Source: Setophaga petechia
Taxonomy: Eukaryota; Chordata; Aves; Passeriformes; Parulidae
DNA: 64,000 nt
Assembly: GCA_024362935.1 (NCBI GenBank)
Contig: JANCRA010000019.1
Coordinates: forward strand, 11,714,501-11,778,500
Direction: 5' to 3'
The notes beneath the pieces are model-generated. The model was given only the letters and a program-made list of their open reading frames with translations. It searched no databases and was not told where the DNA came from. Position numbers and translations under genes: made by a program. Shown here in pieces: positions 1 to 23,840 of the stretch (its first letter is position 1; the number at the start of each line of letters is the position of its first letter).

Positions 1-375
1 AACGTGGCAAGTTGGGACAGGTGACCCCAACTGACCAAAGGAATATTCCATTCCATATGACATCATGTTCAGTATCTGAACTAGGGGAAGAAGGAGGAAG
101 CAGTGGAATGTTTGGATGTTTGGTGTTTGCCTTCCCAAGTATAGCATGTGATGAGCCCCTGTTTCCTGGCAATGGCTGAACACCTGCCTGCCCATGGGAA
201 GTGGTGACTAAATTCCTTGGTTTGCTCTGCTTACATGTGTGGCTTTTGCTTTCCCTATTAAACTGTCCTTACATCAATCCATGAGTTTTCCAGCTTCCAC
301 CCTTCCTATTCTTTTCCCAGTCCCAATGGGGCGGGGGGGTGAGTGAGTGGCTGTGTGGGGTTTGGATAAACCACA
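1..375 (+). mobile_element. 3' part of a bird ERVL-type LTR, truncated by the window edge
   Basis: Matches a very common bird LTR family: ccaactgaccaaaggaatat, ccatatgacatcatg, caagtatagcatgtgatg, ggctgaacacctgcctgccc, a polyadenylation-like ttaaactgtc, a G-run, and the end gataaaccaca. The 5' end lies outside the window. No internal retroviral gene is seen next to it, so it is probably a solo LTR. Confidence 0.8.
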
Positions 376-1074
376 GCAATTTAATAGAAACACAGGCACC
401 TCAGAGTTACAGCACCACTCATTTACTGTCTTAGCTTTGGAAATCTTGTTCTTTATAATGAAGATGAAGAATCTTGGGAGAATTTCAAGGGGAGAGTGCA
501 TGGAGGAGTTAAATGTATTTTAATCACCTCTACCAAATTATCTTTTTAAATGTTCACAAAATACACAAAACATTCCATGCAAAAAGACAGATCCTGATTT
601 CCTTATTCAGGAAAAATTCCTTTCTTATTTCAGAGAGGGGTGTAAGGACAAGCTGCCAAGTTGCCATTCACACAGAGAAACTGCATTAGGAAAGGTCTTT
701 TCCCAGGGGCAATTTGTAATCCGGGCTTTCCTTTCCTTACCTGTAGGATTGGAATTTTCCTGTATCTCTCAAGTCTCAAGTATTTATTTAATTACTCAAA
801 CTAGTCCAAAGCTGCTAAACAAGCAGAATTTGAAGTTAAATTAATGAACGATACTCCCAATCAAAAAATTAATCAGCACAGACATCATTAATCTTCTCGT
901 GCCTCCTCTGATAAGTGCTCCACAATATTCACCAGAACTTGGAAAAATCCAAATGATGGAAATTAGTTTTTAGGAGTACAGATCTTCTCAAAAATCATGT
1001 GCTAGTAGCTTTTTTCTGCTTGAAAGGAGGTTGTAGACAGGTGGGGGCTGTTTTTTCCTCTGAAGTAACAAGTA

Positions 1075-1345
1075 AGAGGACAAGAGGAAATGGCCTGAAG
1101 TTGCACCAGGGAGGGTTTAGGGCTGTTGAGAAAAAATTCTTTTTGGAAGGGTGATCAAGCATTGGAACAGGCTGTCCAGAGAAATGGTGTAATTACCATC
1201 CCTGGAAATATTGAAAAAGGTGTAGATGTGTGGTTTGGTGTTCACCACACTATGGTTTAGTGGTGAATATGGCAGTTTTAGGTTTACAGTTGGACTGCAT
1301 GATCCTAGAGGTCTTTTTCAACCTTAAAGACTCCATGACTCTGCT
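1075..1345 (+). mobile_element. CR1 LINE 3' fragment
   Basis: Degenerate CR1 tail in plus orientation: ggaaatggcctgaagttgca, cattggaacaggctgtccag, ttggactgcatgatcctaga, ggtctttttcaacctt. Confidence 0.8.
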
Positions 1346-4184
1346 GTGAACACGTCTCTGCACAACTGCTGAGTGCCATGTAGGGAAAGAAGCATCTCCT
1401 AGGTAAGGCACTGGCTAAAACCAGTTCATTTCTTGAGGAAGCTTAAGAATTAGGCAACCAGTTTAACCTAGCATGTGCTGATGTTTTTACATGCTTTTGA
1501 GACAAAGCATTGCTTCTAAATAAATAGGTAGTCCCCTTATTTTTCCCCAATGTTCTTAGAAAGCAGTGTTAAGTTCAACATACTTCATTTTGTCTGGTTT
1601 TGAGATTAAAAAGACACAGGCAACATATCCAAAGGGACACCAGTATCTTTCTTTGTAAGCTTTGAGGGAGAAAAAGGAAAAAGAAAATCAATAATGGCCA
1701 AATCTTCACATCCTGTAACTTCTGGCTTTTAAAATTCAAACAATTATGTTGTTGCTTCAGATTCCTCCTCAACCTACATCAGAGAGATCAGAGGAGACAG
1801 GTGAGATCTTCATGTCACAGCCCCACAAAAGCACCCATTGCTCCTGTTGTCATTAACACTTCCTGGGAGCACTTGACATTTCTATAAAAATGATAAGCAA
1901 TGTTATCAAATGCTGCTGATTAGAAAAAAAGATCTTTAACTATTGCAAGATTATTGGCTGCTGCAGTGAAAGCCCTTTTGTTTTTCTTCCCAATGCCAAA
2001 CCTGAAAAACCAGAATATTCTGAATTGACAGAATCTGTATATTTGGGGTATTGTACATCCCTTTATTACAAAAATGACTTTTTCCATGGACAGAAATGGT
2101 ATTAACGTTTTTTCCTATATAAATGTGTATCAAATACTTTAATTTTCAAGTCCTATAAGAAAAAAATCTTATTAATAATCAAAGCAATTTCTCATATAAA
2201 TGAAATCAGATAAGAGTCAGTCTTTTATTCCCAAATATTTTCCTACAAACTAAGTATAACTGATTTTACCCAACTTTACTGGACATGTAATCAGTGGTTA
2301 CTATGGCAGTCTAACATATTAACTCTCCAAGAAAGGAAGAGCTTATTGATTAAAAACTCTTTTTGATTTAAAGTATTAGTCTATTACATGGATCATTTCA
2401 CAGCTGGCTTGAATTTATCTTGGTTTTGATGCAGCAATTAATTCTGCTCAGAATTAAGAGAACAGAAAGATGTAGTCAGTCATTTCTGTAGTGTCTGGTT
2501 ACAGTGTAGTTTGATTGAAGAGGTAAGGCTTAAATACAACTCTTTTAGCAGTGAATTCCTAGAATTCTTCAAGGCCAAGTGAATTAAAATAAAAAACAAA
2601 ATCACTTGTTTTTTTTCCTGGCAAAGTAAAAAGTATTGTTTCCAGTTACAATATATAGCATTTATAATTTTGTGACTGCAAATAATCAGGTTCACATAAT
2701 TAATCATTTTGCCTCAGAGCTCTGTTAGTCAGGATAGCTACTTTGCACACCACACTGAGATAAAAAATAATAAAAACAGGGAAAAGAGCCTTTCAGTTGC
2801 ACTTAACTTTTACTAGTTACACTCTGAATACAATCACATAACTATCCCATATTAATAGATCATCCTGAAAAATCAATGGGCACATCTTGAACACTGACAG
2901 CTTTCTGGCTATTTTTTCCCCTGTCTATCTCAGGACTTTTGAACTGTATGGCTTTTAAAGCTGTATCACAGGCAGCACTGTGTACTGCTTTATACTTGCA
3001 TATAGAAACAAATAATACAGCATTAGAAAAAAATAGGATTTTTTCATTGGCTATAGGTCAAAAGTTCAAATATGAGCTTTAGATCAGTAACTCAAACACT
3101 GTGTGCTTACATATATTCTGATTATGGTAATAGGATTATCAAGGGAAGGTATTTGGGAAGTGATGTCTATTTTTTTTTCCTTTTGGTACTTCTAACAGTA
3201 CTGTGGAAGCTCTAAAAGCATCAGAATCTTTACTGGTAAGGCCTGGTCTCACACACCTCTTAGGTCCTAGTTTCTGGTGGGGGGAAATTCTACCAACAGC
3301 AGATGATGACCGATTTAGGAACCACTAAGGTAAATCTGACATATCCAAGTCTTTGCAACTGGATGGGATACATCCCAAGGTGTTGGAAGTGAATTTGAGG
3401 AGGTATAGCTGCTATGAAGGAATTAGTGGTTGCAGTGCTGTCCTCCAAAACGTAGCAGCTCATCTTGCTAGATGAGGGCACAGTGACTGTGTTTTCACCT
3501 CAGCTTTGTTAAAGCAGCTGCTTTCAACTTTTCAGAGAGGGGGGTGTGCCTACATAATGTGTGACAGGATACAGGAAGGCAAATATTGAAAGAGTGTTTA
3601 TATTATTGCAGTAAATTAGATTATTGGAACTGACTTCAACAGAATTACACTGAAATGACAGAATTTATTTATATATTCCTATTCAAGCAGCAGTCTTTAT
3701 TTAAACCTCAAATTACTTTTTCCATCTCCCATGCAGTTATGTATTTTAAAACCTAAAAACACAGCATTACTTCTTTAACAATTTTCTAATTAGATTCATA
3801 TTTTTGTTATTAAACTGATATTTATAATTTTGTCATTTACACAATAAAAAATGTGCAATGCTAATACAGCAGACCAAAAATGTTATGAAGTTTTGAGGTT
3901 TTATCTCAACAGTACTCTAAAAGTACTGACAACAAAGATTTAAGGATGAGGAAAAACTAAATACTGCATGCTGAATGTTTCATTTATCTAGTAACTATTG
4001 GGGTGACCATGTAGACCTGAAAAATAGATAGGCAAAGATCTGAGTTTTCTTTTTATTTATCATCCTAAAATAGTATTTAATTCCTGATACAGTCTTGATG
4101 GACCCAGTTACAAGACACAACTCACACTAACATCACTAAGTAGTCCCCTCTCATTCTGCATTCTGTTTAAAATGTTACTGACTT

Positions 4185-4228
4185 ATGGTTGGACTCAATG
4201 ATCTTCCAACCTAAAGCATTCTAAATAT
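4185..4228 (+). mobile_element. Short CR1 tail scrap
   Basis: ggttggactcaatgatcttc then caacctaaagcattctaa is the CR1 3' end; about 45 bp remain. Confidence 0.5.
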
Positions 4229-4739
4229 TCATGTATTTTATGCAGAAGGCTTCAGACAGTCTGGGTTTCAATGTTCTTGAGAGCCTCTGACAGCCTGCAG
4301 CCCCACATGTGCCCTGGTAAGTTGCTGACAAGTCACATCTGCCCTTTGGTCTTCTAAACGTCCAGGAAACAGCCTCTATCTCCTGGCAGAGGGAGCAGAC
4401 TATTGCAAGCAAACGTGCTGCTGCCAGATTGCCCAGCAAGAACGTGTCCATGCTCTATCTGGTCAGCCAGACATGGAGGAGTGTGCACAGTCTAGCTGGC
4501 AATCTGCTCACCAGCAAATGTGCTCTCTGTCTGCTTTGAAAGAATGTACTCTTCTCAAGGGCACAGGGGTCTGTGCACGTGTTCTGCCAGCAAAGTTTAG
4601 ATCCTTACTCCTCCTCAGCTTTGGGCACAGGCACAGCACAGAGAACTGGAGCGGGGCACAGGAAAAAGGGATGCCTTTTATCACTGCCTGTAGGACACTG
4701 GATGACATAGCAGTCTTAAGCACTACAGTTTTAGCAGTA

Positions 4740-4770
4740 CAAGAAAAAGTAGTAAACCTACTTTTTCTTG
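4740..4770. repeat. Perfect 13-bp inverted repeat (hairpin)
   Basis: Arms CAAGAAAAAGTAG and CTACTTTTTCTTG with loop TAAAC. It stands at the right edge of the GC-richer block at 4230-4740. Confidence 0.8.
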
Positions 4771-7700
4771 GTTTTTTAAAATTATCACTATTGGAAGTAG
4801 TTTAGACAGAAGACAATGCCATTGTTTGTGTCTTGTATGTTTGTGATGACAGTTATATTTTTGCTTCTGAACAGAGTATGAATGATCATGGGAAGAATCA
4901 TCCAGCACCATATTCAGCAAGGATGTAAATATGGATACCAAAAATACCACTGGGCTGCAGATTACTGTAATATTAATTATGTCTCTGCAAAAGTATTTAC
5001 TCTCACTTTTACAGGTAGTTCATATTCTCCACAAAAAAAAAAAAAAAAAAAAAGAAAGGAACCAACCACTAAAGCTGGCTGAATTGCCTGCTGAGACCTT
5101 ACATGGGCCACAGTAACCAGAAACTTCTAATACCTGACCTTCATCCAAATGGCTCTGCTTCAGCAATCCTATTTAATTTCAGAACTTCACTTTATCTCTT
5201 TATCCTTACACTTTATCTAGCATTGTGGTGACTCCTTTCACATCCTGTGTCATGGCTGAATAATTCAATGGCAAGTAAATTCCTTACATTTCTCTTCCAC
5301 AGCCCTCAGCACTAAATGCTGATTGGTACTTTGTAGACATCACTAAGAAGATGTTTACATTTTTCCTTCAACACCATCACCAAGGAAGGGCAGTGGGAGG
5401 GCTGCTGGAAAAGGCACCCCCTGTCTGTTCTAAGCATGCTCTCAGTGCTGGCCAAGTGCTGCAGCTGGTATCTCCAAGTATTTAATGTACCTAATTCTGA
5501 ATACATTTGGAGTGCTTGTAAGTTCTTTGCTGCTAAAACCAACTCGAGGGTGCACAGATAAAACTACCCTAGTTTATATCTTAAATGTGTATTTCTCTTT
5601 CTGCTGCAGCTAAGACTGAGGATATTTTTTTATTTTTGAATTTTCAGATGTTTGCTGAAATTGATATTCAGTAAGCAAACAAGAATTAGGTTGTCCAGAG
5701 GTATCGTATTTCCCCACCTCCCTCTCGAATAAGAGAGCTCCATTCTGTAATGCAAAGTGTATGATTGCAAAGCTTATGTTTTGGGTATGCATCATTATAG
5801 TATTGGTGTCATTTCACCCCAAAAACCTGTCATATAATAGGCTGTAATACTTCTATTTATTATAATGTTAGTTAGATTCATATAAAAAAAAGCCCAGTAT
5901 ACATGCAGAACACACACATTCCTACCTGTTATCAAATATACATTATCCTGTGTAGATTTCAGACCACACACATCACTGCAACTCAGGGCATTGATTAATA
6001 ATTAAATACAATGTTCATACAAGCATCTGCCTAAAAAGAGGGAGAACTAACACTGTTCACTGCAAGTTCCTTCCTTTTGGACTACAACTTGAAATATACA
6101 TGATGTGCATGGTAGCAGCACAGTGGCTTATGATTAGGTATCACAATCCAGCATATTTATTACACGCTGACTGTATAATTTAAAGATATTTCCACATTGC
6201 TAGTCCCATAACATTCAATGGAGGGACAAAAGGTGACTTTCCCACCACGTTCTGAATTGCTGCAAATACCTACCACAATATTTAATTCCATGACTAAGGC
6301 AATGTGGGCAGAAATTGCTGGTTACAGATTAGGTTTACAACATCAAAATTTCAACAACTTCTCTACTCAGGTAACATTAATAATGGTGTATCCCATTGGA
6401 AGGTATTAGGTATCTTTAAAATAGTTAAGTGATTTGGTTTCTTTTAATTACTTCCTGCCAATATCCATAATTTTCTCTGAATGTCCAAAACTAACTTAAA
6501 ATTCAATATAAAATTGCTATTGTTTTCATATCATCAAAAAGGAAAGATTAATGACATATTTTAGCAATCTAGTAATAAGTGGCTTTTTTCATTGTTCAAG
6601 CCACATGCAATCCTCAGTGGATCTTAGATGTATGTTAGAAAGGTATTTAATGCCTATTTTTCAGTTACCAAGGTCAAACATCACCTAGTACGTATCCCTA
6701 TAAGAGGAAACATCTGTTGGAATAATTTATTTGACTAACACAGAGGTTAGGATTAAGATCCACTAATTTCTTTGGTCTGATACTGAATTTCAATTAAACA
6801 ATACAGGTATTTGTTCAGTTTGAAAAAAATTCCTTCCTTTACTTGTGAGCACATTCTTGTATATCCCTAATTACTGGATCTGGCAAGGGAATACTATGAT
6901 TTGTCATTTTTTCTTATCTGCACAAGCTCTGAGAACGAATATTTCTATTTTTTGAGGTTTTGGGGTTTTTCCCCAATATTTGTTCCAAGAATTCACAAAA
7001 CTTTTAAACTTTAGTTTCTATGGAATTCCTCTACTAACAAGATTAGAATACATCTCAGGATCAGTGATAACATGTGAAATTGTGAGGCACAGTAACCTTC
7101 AGCATCTAAGATAAAAGTCCCATTTTGAAGTTTTTAGAAAATATTGAATGCATGTCATCTGATTGCGGTTTCTTCTAACCTTTCTGTGAAATCAGGCTAA
7201 AATCTTTTAGATTGCCAGTAAAAAAATCACTTAAATTGTTTAATTTACAAATGTAAATTAATAGAAATATGGAAATTTTATTTCAATCAAGTATGGAAGG
7301 TGCTCTCTTTGCCTTTCTAGGGTCAAAAGGGATTTCAACAGAGCCGTGATTGTATTCCAGATTTTTAATACTGGGAAAATATTTGCCAAGCAAAGCTCAG
7401 CTTTTTACCATTATAAAGCAGAATCAGAATGCTTTGTGTCAAAGAGAATAGCAGAAAGTCTTACAGGAGAAAAGATATTGTACACACATGTTCCATTCTT
7501 TTTTAGGACTAAGGGGAATGGTAAATGCAAAGCACAGTTTTACCCAGCCTGGCCCAAAAGACAAGGATGCTAACAGAGATGACATGCAAGCTGACAGAAC
7601 ACTGAGCATGTGGACAAACCCATTTTACAATAGGATTTAAAAATTCCCAACATTTATATGGCATGAGTATTAGTCTGTATCCCTTCAAATTTCAGAAGCC

Positions 7701-8703
7701 TGTACTATTCACTAGAAAATAATAGTGTACTACTATGGAAGTACTAACAATATTGTTTTTTATAATCAGGAGTACATTGTTTCTGCACTTCTTGTTTTTA
7801 GCTGCTCCACTGCTTTGTGCTTTCTGAGAAAGAAAAAAAGTTCAGTAACGGGTACGCATTTGACAAATTCAGTTTCTCCTTTAGACCAGAATATATCCAT
7901 TGCCTGTGATGAACAAAAATTATTATTTGAAAAAGAGGAGCTTTGTGATTTGCAATTCTTCTTCCCTTTTCAACAGAAAGGCAGCTATTTTTAATCAGAA
8001 CAAATAATCAGAATAAAAAAAACTCATCATAGAATGGAAAGTGGTAAGGTGTCAAAAATAAAATAGCATTAAATATTGCTCAGTTAAATTGTCAAATATA
8101 GTAATAAATTCTAACTTGAATGTAAAATAGAATACTACATTTACTAATTTAATTACAAAAAATGCCTATGTCAGTTGCATGCATTTATTTATTTTACCAA
8201 CAGCATTGTATAAATGATGTGGGGATTTTTGGTGGCTAGTTCAGCTGATAAGTAATAAAACTGTTAGGTTAAAAATAGCATTGAAAATCTGGAAGGAGTG
8301 ATATTAGGTCCCAAATACTTGACTATACTATTGCCACAGGTGAAACTGGAGCATGGCTGTTAGAAGTAAGCTGTAACAATGAAAACTGATTGTTTCTCCT
8401 TCTCCAGATAATTCCATCCACAGCATCACCCTTCACCAATGGTCCTCACACCTCAACTTACTTCTAAGAATTAACTTCAACATTATTTTACACTTGTGGA
8501 AAGAGATTACAATTAAATGCATATGACAGAAACTAGTAACATTACAGTAACTGCTATTTGCTAGTCCATTGATTTGTAACCAGAAACTGAAATCTATCCT
8601 GTCTTTCAAAGAAATAAAGACAATAAATATAACATGGTTAAAAAAATTATTTCAGACAAGCAATAACCAACATAACTAAAAGGAAGTTGTTTAAGAAACA
8701 CAC

Positions 8704-21519
<12,816 letters not shown>

Positions 21520-22281
21520 CTACTTCTTCTTTCAATACTGTATCCACGTGCTCTTCTAAGTAGTATTAAATAATGCCTTAAAAACAAAAAGGAAAATGTT
21601 ATGTTACTTGTATCCCAGACCTTAACAAAGCTTTCATGTGTACTTCAAATCTGACATAACCTCACCAACACGCTTTTCATTTACAGTGATACTTTGTTGC
21701 TTATAAAATCCTACCCCTTTATTGCTGATATTTTATCAAGTTTTTGGTGTATTAATAAATATTTAAAGCAATTTTTCTATTTGATTTGTTGATTCAGTTC
21801 ACTTAAGAATATTATATCCTAGTTTTTTGTCTTTTTCACATAGAAATATGAGCACAATGCTCCACACCAGGCATAATTCTCACACATAGTAGCTAGTTAT
21901 TGGAAGCTCATAATCTGATTATAAATTAGACAATACAGGAGACTGTAACAGGTTTTACAGGCTGTGAGAGGTGGTACTAAGCTCCAGAACTCTTTATATT
22001 TCTGCACAGCATTTTTGTCACACACACAACTGCATGTTCTGCACAGACAAAAACTGTGAGTTTTTCCCACTAGGTCATATTATAGAGGCTCTCAAAACAA
22101 TAGCAACTTTTTTTTTCCCAAACTCTGTCTCATATTAGTGAGCTTATAAATGGCAGAATGGGGGAGAGGGAAGAAGGCCAGCAGCTAATACTGAACGGGA
22201 TGCATAAACAATCTGGGGATAAAGATACCCTAATGGATAGAACTTAATGACTCAGAATAGAAAGGCCACCTGTTTAGCCAG

Positions 22282-22892
22282 TGTGAAAACCACCAATCAC
22301 TTGTTTTAAAAATTTTAAAAGTTTAATAGTAATAAAATGGCTATAAAAGTAGTAATACAATTAGAGTAATAGTAATTTGGACAATTTTAATTAGGACAAT
22401 GTGAGACAATAGAGACAGAGTTATGGACATCCGGGTACCTTTTTCTGGGCAGCATAAGCCCAAAAAACGACCCCCATTAACAAAGGATTAAACCTTAAAA
22501 ACAATATCCTGTTGCATATTCATATACTTCATACATGATGCACAAATTCCATTCAAATATAGGATTCAGTCTGGTCATCTGCAGCTTTTTCCTCTGAATC
22601 CTAACAGCACCTTCGAGGCGGGAAGAAGTTCATATCTTCTGATAAGAGGGCAATAAATTCTTTTTCTCTGAAAGATTTAGGTGTCCTGTGGCTGCTATTT
22701 CACTGCGAGTCCTTTCTTTTAAAAAAAGTATCCTATGTAGTATAGTTTCTATTTTAACTTTTTTTTGTAACCCAAAACTACATTTAACACACTATTTAAG
22801 AGAATTAATACAGCATAACTTTCTAACACAACACATATAATATTAATTTTAATATTTGCGAAAAGCCAATCATAAAATATGCATTTTTCACA
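22282..22892 (-). mobile_element. Solo LTR, 611 bp, in PPP1R42 intron 1, with 5-bp target duplication
   Basis: Termini tgtgaaaacc and gcatttttcaca form a TG...CA pair and are partial inverted repeats. It is flanked on both sides by GCCAG (22277-22281 and 22893-22897). It is an inverted homologue of the element at 23841-25116 but lacks about 650 bp of the middle. The family resembles abundant songbird endogenous-retrovirus LTRs (recollection, not a search). The minus assignment is relative to the other copy. Confidence 0.82.
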
Positions 22893-23578
22893 GCCAGTAA
22901 ATATACCAATGTATATTATGTATTATAGCTTATGCACAAAAGCCCTACATTAGTGTATCAGAACAACTGAGGAGACCGCAAAAAGCATCCCAGTGCTAAA
23001 CCTCGCACAGAGGATCCTGTCTGCCAGCATTACAATTAGGAGGAAGGGAAGAAAAACCAAGATCGAGGCTGTGAAGGCAGAAGAAACTTCCTTTCTTAGT
23101 AAACAAATCTGAAGCTCAGTAGCTCTCCTTTATGCATACGGGATTTGCATATTACTTTTATTTTAAAAAGTGGGGATGAAGAAGAGCTGAAAGGACATTG
23201 TGGGTTGCCTGTTTTTCTACTGTGGGTTTCTTGCTTTTTATATAAAAAACACCTTTCAGAGCCCCTTCTCAGACCTTTTTCCAAACCCAGCAGAATAAGC
23301 GAGGGGCAGCGGCCAGGTCTCCCCTCCCTCGGTTCCCGAGCTCCTTCCTACCTACAGCCGCGCGATTTCACACCGCCCTCCCCGTCCCGCGGCCCCGCCG
23401 CCCAGCGCCTCCCAGCACGACGGGTGGGAAGGCGGCTCTGATGGCAGGTTCGGGTCGAGCCCCGTTCCAGGTTCCTTCCGGGGAGGAAGCGCCCCCGGCC
23501 CGGCTCCGGCTCCGGCCCAGCTCCGGCTCCGGCTCCGCTCTCCCCTCAGCTCCCGGCCCGCGCGCGCCCCGCGCCCCT

Positions 23579-23594
23579 GGTTGCCGCGGCAACC
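23579..23594. promoter_or_regulatory. RFX X-box-like perfect palindrome
   Basis: GGTTGCCGCGGCAACC is a perfect 16-bp palindrome. It matches the X-box consensus GTNRCC-N(0-3)-RGYAAC with a 2-nt spacer. RFX factors use this site to drive cilium and centrosome genes, which fits PPP1R42. It sits inside the CpG island, near the expected transcription start. Confidence 0.7.
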
Positions 23595-23656
23595 GCACGC
23601 CAGCGGCCGGAGGGCGGGGCGCTCCGCTACCGGCTGCGGCGCGCGCCTCCCTCGGA

Positions 23657-23666
23657 CCAATCAGCG
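23657..23666. promoter_or_regulatory. CCAAT box (NF-Y site)
   Basis: ACCAATCAGC is a full NF-Y consensus (CCAATCAG). It lies about 65 bp to the right of the X-box palindrome, i.e. upstream for PPP1R42. NF-Y and RFX sites often co-occur at such spacing. Confidence 0.6.
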
Positions 23667-23732
23667 GTGAGGAAAGAGAGAGAAGGGGCGGGGCCTTTTG
23701 GCACACGCGGCTTGGCGCGGGCCGGCCGCACT

Positions 23733-23745
23733 GGCGGCCATGTTG
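23733..23745. promoter_or_regulatory. YY1-type promoter motif
   Basis: GGCGGCCATGTTG resembles the YY1 promoter element (GCCGCCATnTTG). It lies at the outer edge of the CpG island, just left of where CR1-derived sequence begins. Confidence 0.45.
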
Positions 23746-23754
23746 GGGGAGGCG

Positions 23755-23840
23755 GAGAACATCCCGAGTCGGAATGGGAGCCGCCGGCGTCATCGGGTCC
23801 CGCTCCTGCGCGGGGCACCCCAAAAATTACACCTTGTGCC
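23755..23840 (-). mobile_element. CR1 3' tail, first part of a split CR1
   Basis: gaacatcccgagtcggaatg, gtcatcgggtcccgctcctg and ccccaaaaattacaccttgt match the reverse-oriented 3' end of a CR1 subfamily, with many CpGs. The element resumes at 25117 after the LTR. Confidence 0.72.

Larger units (their letters stand above)
376..8703. other. AT-rich stretch left of the last recognised PPP1R42 exon
   Basis: Apart from the CR1 pieces at 1075-1345 and 4185-4228, a hairpin at 4740-4770 and a 23-A run near 5031-5053, I see no exon, known repeat or RNA gene. 4230-4720 is noticeably richer in GC than its surroundings but matches nothing I recognise. This may be the 3' UTR and distal introns of PPP1R42 or intergenic DNA. 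No neighbour gene (TCF24 in human) is visible. Confidence 0.6.
23340..23840 (-). promoter_or_regulatory. PPP1R42: CpG-island promoter and untranslated first exon of PPP1R42
   Basis: A GC- and CpG-dense block in otherwise AT-rich DNA, about 1.9 kb upstream of the PPP1R42 ATG exon. On the minus strand a plausible donor (CTGTAG then gtagga, exon end 23352) could splice to the acceptor near 21577. That would make 23353 to about 23550 a noncoding first exon (inference). It contains an RFX-type palindrome, a CCAAT box at 23657-23666, a GC box near 23685-23695 and a YY1-type site at 23733-23745. From about 23755 rightward the island is CR1-derived. Confidence 0.75.
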
